Shown here: in pieces, positions 22,885 to 34,641 of the stretch
Layout of the letters: the number at the start of each line of letters is the position of its first letter
Position numbering within the stretch: the first letter of the stretch is position 1
Assembly (NCBI GenBank): GCA_943704495.1
Contig: CALSCR010002856.1
Coordinates: 4,581-39,221 of the forward strand
Direction: 5' to 3'
Length of the DNA: 34,641 nt
Source of the DNA: Pigoraptor chileana
Taxonomy: Eukaryota; Opisthokonta; Filasterea
Translations under genes and position numbers: made by a program
The notes under the pieces: generated by a model
What the model saw: only the letters and a program-made list of their open reading frames with translations
What the model was told of the DNA's origin: nothing
The model's database searches: none

Positions 22885-24817
22885 TCATTTGACCTTCTTC
22901 GGCTTCGGCTTTTTGTCTGCACTGTCGGCGACTGCGGCAGGCTCGTCCCCCACTTTGCTCTTTTTAGCCTTGCCCTTCGAGGGCTCAGCCGCTACAGGAG
23001 CACTGGGATCGGAGGCCGCGTCTCCCTTGATTACTGCTGCTGCACCAATATCCTCTCTCGGTTTGTCCTTCGACTTCTTAGGCTTTGCAGTCGCAGCGGT
23101 CGCCTCCACAACGGGCAACACAGCGACCGAAACGTCAGCGGCGGCCTTCACCTTTGACGACTTCTTCTTTGTTTCCGCGACGGCAATGTCCGCAGTTGGT
23201 GCGACGGGGACATCCGCCTTCTCGACGTCGCCTCTCGTTGCCTTTTTAGGCTTTGTCTGCTCCGCCTGTACGGCGTTGGTAGCGGCAGCATCTTCTGATT
23301 GGGCCTTCCCCTTCCCCTTGTGCGCCTTGACGGTGGGCGCATCCGGGGTGGCAGCCTCCGGGGCGGCTTCAACGACGTCCCGCTTCCTCTTTTTGTGCTC
23401 AGATTTGGCGGCGGGCTCTGCAGATTGCGCTGCCTGCGATGGCACGTGTGCTTCCACTGGGGCAGACTCTTCCGCATCCGGCTCTGCGTCGGCTCGCTTT
23501 CGCTTCTTTGGGCTTGCCTGCGACGCCGTATTTGGTTGAGATGCAACCGGAGATGCCTTAAATGGCTTGCCTGAGTTTGGGAAGTGTGAGAATATATTAT
23601 CAGTTCGATGAACACTCATTATGAATTCCCATTTCAATAATGCGCGAACAGCCTATTTCGTGACAGTGAAACATGATCACAACCGCAAGAGCACACAAAA
23701 AGCAATCTCGACACCAGAGACAGCCGGTCACAGTGACGGCTCATGATCAACATGAGGAGCAGAGGGTGCAGCACTCCATTCCATGCCCCACGTGATCCAT
23801 AGGGCGTCCATCGCTGCACAAGCCCTGTTCGCTGTTTGACGGGCGTGCGCACGTACATAGGCTTGCCCACATTGGGCACAGACAGTCGTCGAACAATGTT
23901 GATCTGCCCCTTAAAGCCCTTGCCTGCAATCACACACACACACACACACACACAAAAATACAAATGGCACATAAATACACATAAACACGCACACACAGCA
24001 CACCGTGAACGTAGATTCGAATAAATTCGGTGCATACCTAGTTGACCATGCAGCTTCAAAGCAGCAAGGCCGCTGGGCAGTCCTTGTCTCTAAAGTAATG
24101 CCACTGCGCTCACATACCACCGACTCGACATTGAATACACACCCATTCGCAACGTGCCGTCGGACGCCCTCAGTAAAGTGCCAAAGGACGAGTATTCTGT
24201 CAGCCCAGACCGCCCATCGCCCTGTGATGCAATTGGCTCCAACACAAATTCGTCGACGGCGTTTTGGTCTGCGCGACCCTTCTTTTTGCGCTTTTTGGGG
24301 TCGGCGTCAGCCGCTTGTGTGTCCACGTGCAATACACCCCCGCTCTCAAGTGAAAATGATGCACCGGATAGTGCGCTTGGATCAAACTGCGGTTGTATTG
24401 TGGCGGAACACAGCGATTAGATGCACATTCGTCACGTCGGTTTATGACCGAGGCACAACGCAATGCAGGTAGTTCCCTCTTGCGTTTCAGAAATAGAAAA
24501 ACAACATGAAAATACAGCTACGGCGTGTGTGTTTGTCTGTATGTGTGTGCGCGTGGATAGTGTGTGCGCGTGTATATGTTTGACGCGCGAAATTAATGTG
24601 TATGTGTGTGATGCTTGCGCATATGCAGATATGTGTTTCCGTGTGCATGTGCGTGTGCGTGTGAATTCAAACATTAACAGAAGTGAGCATAATAGCTTAC
24701 ATCGGCAGGTGCGCGGATCAGGAACATCTCGACGTCATTCGCGGCGACGTCGTCATAGGCGATCCCGCCCTTAACTGACTTGAAGTCGACCTTCTCGAAA
24801 TTATCAGGGACAGTCAT
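22885..24817 (-). CDS. RPA34-like RNA polymerase I subunit (A34.5/CAST family)
   Basis: Exons 24817-24701, 24386-24143, 23923-23792 and 23570-22885 join to 392 residues. The N-terminus carries a short motif (VEMFLIRAPADFDPSALSG) matching the LxLIRxPxxF signature at the start of RPA34/PAF49, which pairs with RPA49 on RNA polymerase I in the nucleolus. A compact middle part follows (FVLEPI, FGTLLRASDG, GQINIVRRLSVP), ending in TPYGSRKPF. The remaining 225 or so residues are a low-complexity Lys/Ala/Pro/Glu tail with many KKRKR and KPKKSK blocks, as in the basic tails of CAST. The call rests on the signature, the overall order and the tail; a different nucleolar lysine-rich protein is possible. 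Intron 2 holds a perfect (CA)n run next to its acceptor. Divergent from the DEAD-box helicase. Confidence 0.65.
23931..23954 (-). repeat. (CA)12 microsatellite at an acceptor
   Basis: Perfect CA run on the + strand, TG in the sense of the RPA34-like gene, ending about eight bases before the acceptor of its exon 3. Confidence 0.95.
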
Positions 24818-27447
<2,630 letters not shown>

Positions 27448-27990
27448 GCTGACAGTGGCCAGTGTGCGTGCGAGACCATTTGACTGTCTTGTGGTGTTTC
27501 TGTGTTATTTGATGGACGACATGAACAAATTGGTGTGGTGTTGTCTGTCTGGTGGATATTGCTCTGCCCTCCTGCGATTACTGTGTGATTGTCAGGGGGT
27601 GCGGATATGTGCCTGCATCGTCTCGGACGGGCGTGCGACGTGTGCCCTAGGCGGCTACACAGCGCACTGACTCTGCTGTTTCACTGATGCGTGGGCGTGT
27701 TATGTGTGTGTCTGCGGCGGCGGCGTGATGCGGCTTGCGCTTGCGTGCGTGTGCGTGCGTTGCTTGTTGGTTTGCTGAAGCGAAAACAAAGAATGAAAAA
27801 TCACAAAACCATAATCTTCCCTATATAAATCATGCAGATGTAGTTTTTAGTGCAGCCGCCACTTTTCAGCGCGGTACTTCTGCGGCACATAAAACGCGCG
27901 CTGATGAATGTGGTTGAAGGCAACTATGTTCGCAATCCCCCCCATGCACACACACACACACACACACACACACAACAGACAGGCACCGTA
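27448..27990. other. Convergent spacer, DEAD-box / TMX3-like
   Basis: No gene is seen; the longest frame has no family motif. It includes a perfect (CA)n run at 27947-27973, just past the stop codon of the minus-strand gene. Confidence 0.6.
27947..27973. repeat. (CA)n microsatellite
   Basis: Thirteen uninterrupted CA dinucleotides, about 18 bases downstream of the TMX3-like stop. Confidence 0.95.
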
Positions 27991-30138
27991 TTAATCCGAT
28001 TTCTCGCGACCAGCAGGACCAGGAAGGAGGAAGATGATGAAAATCATAATGGCGGGGAAGGCCACCGACATGATGGCAAGCGCAGGGTACTCCGAGTACA
28101 GCGCCTGCGTGTATGTGCCGGGGGTGTCACACACAGAGGCAGTGTGTTTGTATGTTGCATAGATTGGAGGGTGCAAAGAGAAGGCGACAGATATGTGAGG
28201 GAGGGCATGAGACATGTGCTCGAGTGCATACACCACATATAGCGCTGGAAAGAACAGAACAATAGGGATAGCATTAAGCGCACCTGGAAGGCCATGTTGA
28301 CTTCATCGAGGCCCTGCGTTGATGGGGTGGGTGGCGGGTGTGCGACAAAGCGAGATTGAGAAAAGAAGAAGATCAGTATCAGTGGATGCAATTAGGGCTA
28401 TTCTCGACGAGCGCAAAGATTAAACACACTCACAGGAATGCATCATGGAGCCGACATTCAACGCCAGCTGTGTACGCAGTCGAAACGCATGTAACACACA
28501 CGCACGCACACATACAAACACACACGCATACATACACACACACACAAACACACACACACACACAAACATCATACACCAGACACCAGACAAAACACAGACA
28601 CAAACACAAACATACGCATACACACGCCGAAAAGTTGACACTTACCGACTTGAAAAAGCCAATAATACCGCCCGTCGACCTCTCAGTGAACTGCGTAATG
28701 CATCAAACGCACATACACACACACACATACACCCACAATAATAATATCACAACAACAACGACATGCAAAAGTCAATATCCCTCCATTTGCCCAAAATTGT
28801 AGTCGCACGTACACCCATATACGTGGCGCACACAGACACACACGCACACACAAAACGACGCACAAAGACACACAAAGACACACAGACAAAGAATCCCACA
28901 CGCACCTCAATCTTTCCCGACCGCACATTCTCCACAAATTGCTTGATCGTCTCCTCCGTCAGCTCCTCCTGCGATGCACGCAGAATCGCGTGCCCGTTGT
29001 GTGTGGCGGCCTCATAGATCACGACGGGCAGCTCAGAGACAGCCACAGACCACGTGGTGCGCACTTTGTTGCTGAAGTAAGCGCCGTCCATCCACGCAAA
29101 CTGCTCCGTCCCGGCCGCTTCCTTGGCTACCGTGCGGAATGCGTCCAGGGCATGTCTGGTCGTGCGGGCGTCGGCGGGATCCGCAACGAGCATAACTGTT
29201 GGCGACCCGCGATTCCACAGGGCGTTATACGACGCCCCTTCCAAATGCGCAACACGGGGAAACCGCTCCTTGACAAAAAATGAGCGGACGGCCGCTTCGG
29301 TAAACTCGCCGTCAAACTGGACCGAACCGCCGTCCTTGAGGGCGAAAATATGGGGGGACTCCCCCTCCGCAACGACACTTATGAGTGCGGCATCTGCCAC
29401 ACGCGCAAAAGCAAGACCCGCTGTGACAAAGTAGTCACTTGCGACGGCGGAGAAGGATGCATATGCAGCGCCGACAGGATTGCCCGCGTAGACAAAAACC
29501 ACCTCCGCGTTCTTCTGGATCTTCCCCAGCGCCTTCAGGCTGTCCACTGCCGTCACCACCGGCCCCGCGGCCTTGCGCGCATACTCAGACAGATGGGCGC
29601 GGTCACGTGCGCCCTCGTAGCGAAGCGGCTTTTCCACTCCATCCCGGAAGAAAAGGAGGGTGGGGTATCCGCGGATGTCGTGCTTGTTGCACGGCACACT
29701 CGAGACAGTGCAGTCGACCTGTGCCACATGGACAGTCACTCCGTCTATTTCGGCCGAGGCATCAAGATCGGCCGCGATCTCCTCCCAGATTGGCGCAAGC
29801 TTCTTGCAAAAGTGGCACCACGGCGCGAAAAACTCGACAAACCTGGAAAGGCAATGACATCATCACAGGAGGGGCTGAACATTACACGATATCCTGAGAT
29901 GCACTGGACACACGCAAACCATGGAAAGCACTTGGATCCATGAGATAGCAAAGAACAGTTTTGCAACCCACCAATTTTCCCGCGACACCGACTCTTCAAA
30001 TGTTTCGTCGGTGAGCTTGGCGACATTGCTCACCAGAAATGTCTGTGCGTTTGGATCCGCCTCGGCGGCCAGTGCCATCGACACGCAAAAGGCAAAGAGC
30101 GCCACAACGGACGCCCCAAACAGTCGGGATCCCCGCAT
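27991..30138 (-). CDS. TMX3-like ER membrane thioredoxin (PDI family)
   Basis: ER-anchored thiol oxidoreductase. Exons 30138-29972, 29842-28906, 28690-28646, 28467-28434, a micro-exon ending at 28284, and 28104-27991. Residues 1-24 are a signal peptide (VVALFAFCVSMALA). A thioredoxin domain follows with VEFFAPWCHFCKKLAPIW; the active site reads CHFC (about residues 65-68) instead of the CGHC of most PDIs. VDCTVSSVPCNKHDIRGYPT and the cis-Pro loop GYPTLLFF confirm the fold. About 230 residues of thioredoxin-like sequence follow, then a C-terminal membrane helix (LAIMSVAFPAIMIFIIFLL) and a short polar tail ending REKSD, as in TMX3. With the strongest acceptor (exon at 28313) the frame is off by one base and ends early; an acceptor after GATGAAG (exon 28300-28284, 17 nt) restores it. 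Intron 1 uses GTGGGT. Confidence 0.8.
28497..28625 (-). repeat. CA-rich intron (TG in sense) of the TMX3-like gene
   Basis: CACACA/CATACA array on the + strand occupying most of intron 3. Confidence 0.85.
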
Positions 30139-30793
30139 TTTCCGCGAGAAACAGGCGATTTCTCACGCGCCGATAACTGAGGTTAATCGGCTGCAGATGG
30201 TCGGTAGAAGTTTTACAGAGACTGTCAGTGTCAGGCATGCGCCCGCCAGTGGGCACACTGTACGTCACGTGCACGAATCACGGAACACAGAAAATGACGT
30301 CACATCAATTTATATCACGTGACACTGTTACTGTCACGTGCTCCGTGACGGAACATCACATTAGCTGATATCACGTGACACCGCCAGGGTGGTGACGTCG
30401 ATGGTGATTCTGAATCGTCGGTGCGTTGGATTCACCTTAGTTTGTGTCACTGTCTGCGCACTGAAGTGAGATCACGACACCAACTCCAATGCTATCTTCA
30501 CACTATTGCACTGACTATACTTCTGGGTGCTGATTCGTCTGTTGATGTTTTAATACATGCGACTGTTGTTCGTCTGCAGAGTGTTCAAACATAAACTGGA
30601 GGTGGATGCGGCGATTCAGCACGTTTGGTTCCTCGTCATCTGTCTAATGGGCGTTACCGCGCGGCGTGCATAGTTGTTTTTATTGCGTCTGTGCTGTTGA
30701 TTGTATTGTTTATTGGAGGGAGAGATCATACGGATCAGTTGCGTTCGGTATTCAACTTGACTTTGGGCGACGACAAGCCACGTGCGACAGAGA
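30139..30793. promoter_or_regulatory. Bidirectional promoter with E-box cluster, TMX3-like / BSDC1-like
   Basis: 655 bp between divergent starts. CACGTG occurs four times in 112 bp (30266-30271, 30316-30321, 30335-30340, 30372-30377), two of them as TCACGTGA, and a CRE-like TGACGTCA palindrome lies at 30295-30302. All sit nearer the TMX3-like gene. bHLH-ZIP or bZIP factors bind such sites in other eukaryotes; the factor here is unknown. Confidence 0.65.
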
Positions 30794-33584
30794 ATGGGCG
30801 ACTGGTGGGGGTTCATTGCGACAGTCAAGCAGAAGGTGGGGATTTGCTTCCGTCTGGCCATGCACTCTGTTACATCTGTCCATGTGTCTTTCTTTGGAGT
30901 AACAGTCCCCTCCCCCTATCCCTTTGACGCTGACCATGTTTCACGCATAATAATCCTGCCCGTCGGTTGGTATCACGTGACGCAGTCGGAGGAGCTCTTT
31001 GAACAGACAAAGAAGGACCTGGGCGAGTTTGTTGCGGTTGTTCAACATGACACACAAGAGGTCGTTTCATCCGCCGCCGTTGCAGTGCAGCGCGACCTGG
31101 GGCTGGTGTGTTCCCCGTGTGATGTTGCTGCATCAAACCTTGCCACACATCCAGCCTCTCCACACATATTACACCATGCACGCAGACACACACAAGTCCA
31201 CTCTGTACTCCCCATACCCTCCACTACAATAACTGAGATACTTAGAATGTTCTGGTCCCAACGTAATGGTCATGTACATTTTGTGTGTTGTAAATATATG
31301 CCGTCCCAACTGTCCTGTTCTTGTCAGCCGCGTCGTTGTGGAGTCTATGAGCATGGAGACAGGATACCGGGTTGACGGTCCTGTCGGTTAGACCCCAACC
31401 CTGCCTCTAACCCTAACCGCTCTCCCCCCTTCTTATACCGCATGTCCCTACTGCTCCACTTTGCAGGGCGACGATGCTTCTGGTGTCGAGACACTCGCCC
31501 GACAGCAGCAAGAGCGGTCATATCACGTGCTCGGGTCGCTCTCCTCCGCCGACGATCACGATGCAGTGCCGCTGGACAGAAGCGAGGCGGCACTCCGCGC
31601 AATGCGGCTGCATCCGACCACGTGGGTGCCTGTCGCAGCTGTCACGTGTCGTCCCCTTGCCCTCTATTACTTGCGATGTCGCCCTGTTGCGCGACTGCAT
31701 CCACTTAACGATTGAGCTAATCTCATTTCCTCACATACTGACACACTGCCACACCCATATCCACACTCACACCCAAAAAATACACGCACATACGTACACA
31801 TACACACACACGCACACACACACAAACGGTATAACTTCTATCATCATCGTCATCATCATCGTTAAAATTCATTCACTCATAATCACATGCAGTTACGAAG
31901 TGGAGCCTGCTGATGCCGCAGCGTTTTCGTCATGGCAGTCCACATTTGATCTGTCGTCCAAAACAGACGAGATATCCCGGATGTTGGCGGGAAGCGCTGA
32001 GGTACGGGCTCACCACTCGCGCCTCGTGCCGTCGTCGGTATTGACGTATGCCCTTTTTTGGGGCCGATATTACTACCGTGTGCACGTGTTTGTGGAGGAA
32101 GAGAAGCGCCGTTTGGCCCTTGTGAGTCGGGTGCACAGTTCGCAGGATGATATTGCATGGGACGACGAGGCTGATGAGGCTGACACGACGAGCGCTGGCA
32201 AGGGTAAGAAGGCGGACGAGTGATCAGTTGGAATGTGTGTGTGCTTGTGTGCTTGTGTGCATGCTGTGTGCATACACCACGTTTGTGAGAGTGTACATGT
32301 ACCTGACGTGTGCACATGCTTTTTGCGTGTGTATATGAGGGCGGGACCCTGTGGGGAAGGAGGATGATTGTGCTGTCCAATCGTATGAAAGACTCACGAC
32401 ACACCTGTACCCACTCACTCCAAGTTCAATCGAGCACACATGATGAATAACTGATGTAGAGACCATCCCTTTTGACTGTCGCCGTTTTCAGACACTGTCA
32501 GCGAGGATATCAAAGAGGACGCTACACCGGCTGTGTCGCATGCGGCCCCCACGGCGCTCCCGACGGAGCAGACAGCTGCTCACATTACCACCGCAGTGGG
32601 TGATAGCTCCACACTGTCGCCACCTGCAATACGCACCCACACACCCCCACACTCATACACACACGCACTGTCACCCCAGACATCCTCCCCAGTGCCCGAA
32701 CGGACACATACACCCGTGCTGGGTGAAGGTGTCGGAAATGACCCTATCCCTCACACCAGTTCGAGTGGGCACGCGACGTCTGCGGAGACTACCCCCGCCG
32801 TGTCGCTGTCTGCGCTGTCTTTGGCGGACCCGACAGAGGCGCCCACAGCCGCACCCGTATCCCCACGCGCCGTCCCTGCGCCTGCGGATTTCTCCCACTC
32901 GGTATCTGCAGAACGGGAGAATGCGACTGAAATAGACGTGGCTATATCTCCTTTCGATTCGACGGTGTTTGCGAATGCAGGCGAACCGGCCGCGTCTGCC
33001 AAGCCCGCGGCAGAAGACATATCGGCAGTGCGTGCGCAGGTGTTTGTGTTGGCCGATCGCAGTTCAGTGGACTCGAGCGAATCGCAAGACCCGGCTCTTT
33101 CGACGGTGTGTGACGTCTCGCGTGTCGCGGTACTGTGTTAAAAATAACCACAAACCAACTCAATCACAACATCTCACAACACCGCAACCACACTTGGGAA
33201 CGCCTTTGTTATTTTGTGCTCGTCCTTTGTTATGGTTGTTTTTGCCGTTTGCGTGCACTGTTGTGGGATATGTTATGGTGTGCTTCTCAGTGATGTGTCA
33301 AAGGAATTTGTGGTCTCGCCAAGGCTGACTATGGCCCGCCCATCCATTCTTATACATGGTCGCGTGTACGATGGGCAGCCTACCAATCCGACGTCCGAGT
33401 CCAGCCAAAGTACCGCGTTTGAAATCGTCGCGGGACAGGGACGTGGGCTGTCGAGTGTGAGTAGTGCTGCAAGTGTGAGTCCTGTTTGTTTTGGTATTTG
33501 CTGGTGTTTTTTATTGTTCATGTGATTGCTTTTGTAAGTGTGAATTTACGTTTGTACATATATACGTATATATATGTATGTATA

Positions 33585-33619
<35 letters not shown>

Positions 33620-33895
33620 CCCATCGCCAAGGAATAGCGATGGTTGTTGTTGTTTGTAATTTTGTGAAAGAAGATATTGTCGTGTGCTGCTCTGTATGCG
33701 GGCTGGTCTGTCATACGTGCCGTGCACGTGATTGTGGCACTCGCGAGCATCTGCATACGCTGTGGGGCATTGGTGCATCGGCTGCTTTTTCCATTCGACT
33801 CACAATTGGCGCGTGATTCACTCCTAAAGTCGACCTTCTCCACCCTAATTGACTGGGCATGTCTGCAGGACGACGACTGGGATAGTTGGGAGTGA
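30794..33895 (+). CDS. BSDC1: BSD domain protein, BSDC1/Dos2 type
   Basis: Exons 30794-30835, 30986-31105, 31467-31621, 31893-32203, 32492-33107, 33291-33456 and 33869-33895, about 478 residues. The N-terminus (DWWGFIATVKQK, then LFEQTKKDLGEFVAVVQHDT) matches BSDC1 proteins. The BSD domain runs from about residue 100: HPTTYEVEP, FSSWQSTFDL, ISRML, RLVPSSVLTYALFWGRYYYR, with the conserved FW pair. A long Ser/Thr/Pro/Ala-rich, probably disordered region follows, and the protein ends in the acidic-Trp tail DDDWDSWE typical of this family. Three joints are ambiguous but stay in frame: the end of exon 5 (33105 paired with another acceptor), the end of exon 6 (33456 or 33474), and the reading of exon 4, which without splicing at 32204 would stop at 32223. 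The cellular role in this organism is unknown. Confidence 0.86.
31407..31418 (+). repeat. Telomere-type CTAACC repeat in BSDC1-like intron 2
   Basis: CTAACCCTAACC, two units of the TTAGGG family, about 50 bp before the acceptor of exon 3, with a degenerate CCCAACCCTG just upstream. Confidence 0.8.
33589..33617 (+). repeat. (TG)n microsatellite in BSDC1-like intron 6
   Basis: Perfect TG run preceded by a TATA/TATG tract (33556-33588) in the last intron. Confidence 0.95.
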
Positions 33896-34451
33896 AGGCG
33901 CTCCCACGGTCACGTGGTGCACTCAAGCGCGCGCACTTCAGTGGTTATCGAGCGAGAATGTGTGCCAGTGCGGGATGCTTCGGCTCTTGCATCTGTGTCG
34001 CCGTGCCATCCTTAGTGCAACAGAGTAAAAGACTACCACTTTCTCTAAATATGAGACCCAGGATGGTCCTGCCGCTGTTTACATCTCACCGATATTAATA
34101 TTGATGCGACCCATCCACTTCGCGATCAGCCTGTCGATGTCTCATTTCGATTTCTGCATCCAGTTGTTCATTTCTCGCTCGTTGCACTTGGGGTTATTCT
34201 ACACCTTTTGGCCAGTTTTCCAGTCCGACGTAATTTTATTTTTACACTCAATTAGATTTGATACTTCACTGCACAAATGGAATTTCGCTTCTGACTCCTT
34301 TGCAGCGATTTTGGCGACGTTTTCCCGGTGCGCCTTCTTCCCCAATGAGTGTCTATTACTGGCGTTCAATGCTGCCTAAGCACCGACAAACGGGAGAGGA
34401 CGAAATGGAGAGGAGAGAGATGCAACAGGAGAGAAAAAAGGATGCATGATC
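33896..34451. other. Intergenic, right side
   Basis: No recognisable gene. One CACGTG lies at 33911-33916. A frame of 92 codons at 34101-34379 has no family motif. Confidence 0.5.
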
Positions 34452-34641
34452 ATGGCCGGGCAGAGCGCACTCCCATGTCTGCATATGGTGAGAGAACTTG
34501 GTACATGCGCACACTACTCTGTCATAGTGCCACACCCCTGCACCAACTTCTGTGACGCGCACACCCGTGCACTGTCGGAAGAGCTGACGGACTGGCAACT
34601 CGAAGTGAGGGCTGTCGCCGTCGCTAGGCTCTGCCGTGGCC
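34452..34641 (+). CDS. Possible 5' end of a gene running off the window
   Basis: An ATG at 34452 opens a frame without a stop for 63 codons to the right edge. It reads MAGQSALPCLHMVRELG and continues to a helical stretch (RALSEELTDWQLEVRAVAVA). The second half has GC-rich, coding-like codon use. I recognise no family, and a chance open frame of this length is possible. Confidence 0.3.
   Translation, partial: MAGQSALPCLHMVRELGTCAHYSVIVPHPCTNFCDAHTRALSEELTDWQLEVRAVAVARLCRG

Noticed and set aside
22885-23570. NOP56/NOP58-type tail suggested by KKSK-rich repeats
   Set aside because: No NOP or SNORNA-binding domain exists upstream; the joined exons carry an RPA34-type N-terminal signature instead.
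24463-24774. 103-codon + strand frame rich in Cys and Val
   Set aside because: It is a translation of TG-rich intron 1 of the minus-strand RPA34-like gene; such Cys-Val frames arise wherever TGTGTG runs occur.

Overview
This is nuclear DNA of an intron-rich eukaryote with short intergenic spaces, most likely a protist. Every recognisable gene is a eukaryotic housekeeping or membrane/secretory gene interrupted by short GT-AG introns. I modelled ten genes and about 51 introns by joining exons so that reading frame and family similarity both hold. Nine of the ten models close in frame; the TMX-like gene needs one unusual acceptor. Many introns carry TG or CA dinucleotide runs, and two contain short CCCTAA (TTAGGG-type) repeats. 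I cannot place the lineage further from the sequence alone.

Layout, left to right. (1) 80-2345, + : 3' two thirds of a CHERP-like splicing factor (end of a CID domain, proline-rich linker, RS domain). (2) 3126-3968, + : a six-helix membrane protein that looks like the membrane half of a class III nucleotide cyclase and stops where the catalytic domain should begin. (3) 7242-4362, - : a glycosyltransferase joining a LARGE-type GT49 domain to an exostosin-type GT64 domain. (4) 7243-9381: a gene-poor block of different texture, continuing into (5) a secreted lipocalin, 9382-11186, +. (6) 14683-11633, - : translation initiation factor eIF3m, eight exons. (7) 15101-21481, + : an 18-exon protein with a helical TPR-like N-terminus, kelch repeats and a C-terminal MYND zinc finger. 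(8) 21482-22884: a second gene-poor block. (9) 24817-22885, - : an RPA34-like RNA polymerase I subunit, divergent from (10) a DDX5/Dbp2 DEAD-box helicase, 25463-27447, +. (11) 30138-27991, - : a TMX3-like membrane thioredoxin of the ER, divergent from (12) a BSDC1-like BSD-domain protein, 30794-33895, +. (13) An open frame starting at 34452 runs off the right end.

Three divergent pairs (eIF3m/kelch-MYND, RPA34/DEAD-box, TMX3/BSDC1) share intergenic regions of about 420-660 bp. Each holds two to four CACGTG sites. The 8-mer TCACGTGA occurs at least 11 times in the window, against about 0.5 expected for equal base frequencies, so this palindrome is a strong candidate regulatory word. Several genes serve RNA metabolism and protein synthesis (CHERP, RPA34, Dbp2, eIF3m), but nothing indicates an operon or a dedicated gene cluster. 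The most unusual items are the GT49-GT64 fusion whose GT64 metal-binding triad appears lost, the cyclase-like membrane half-protein, the TPR/kelch/MYND architecture, the TCACGTGA enrichment and the frequent GTGGGT splice donors.
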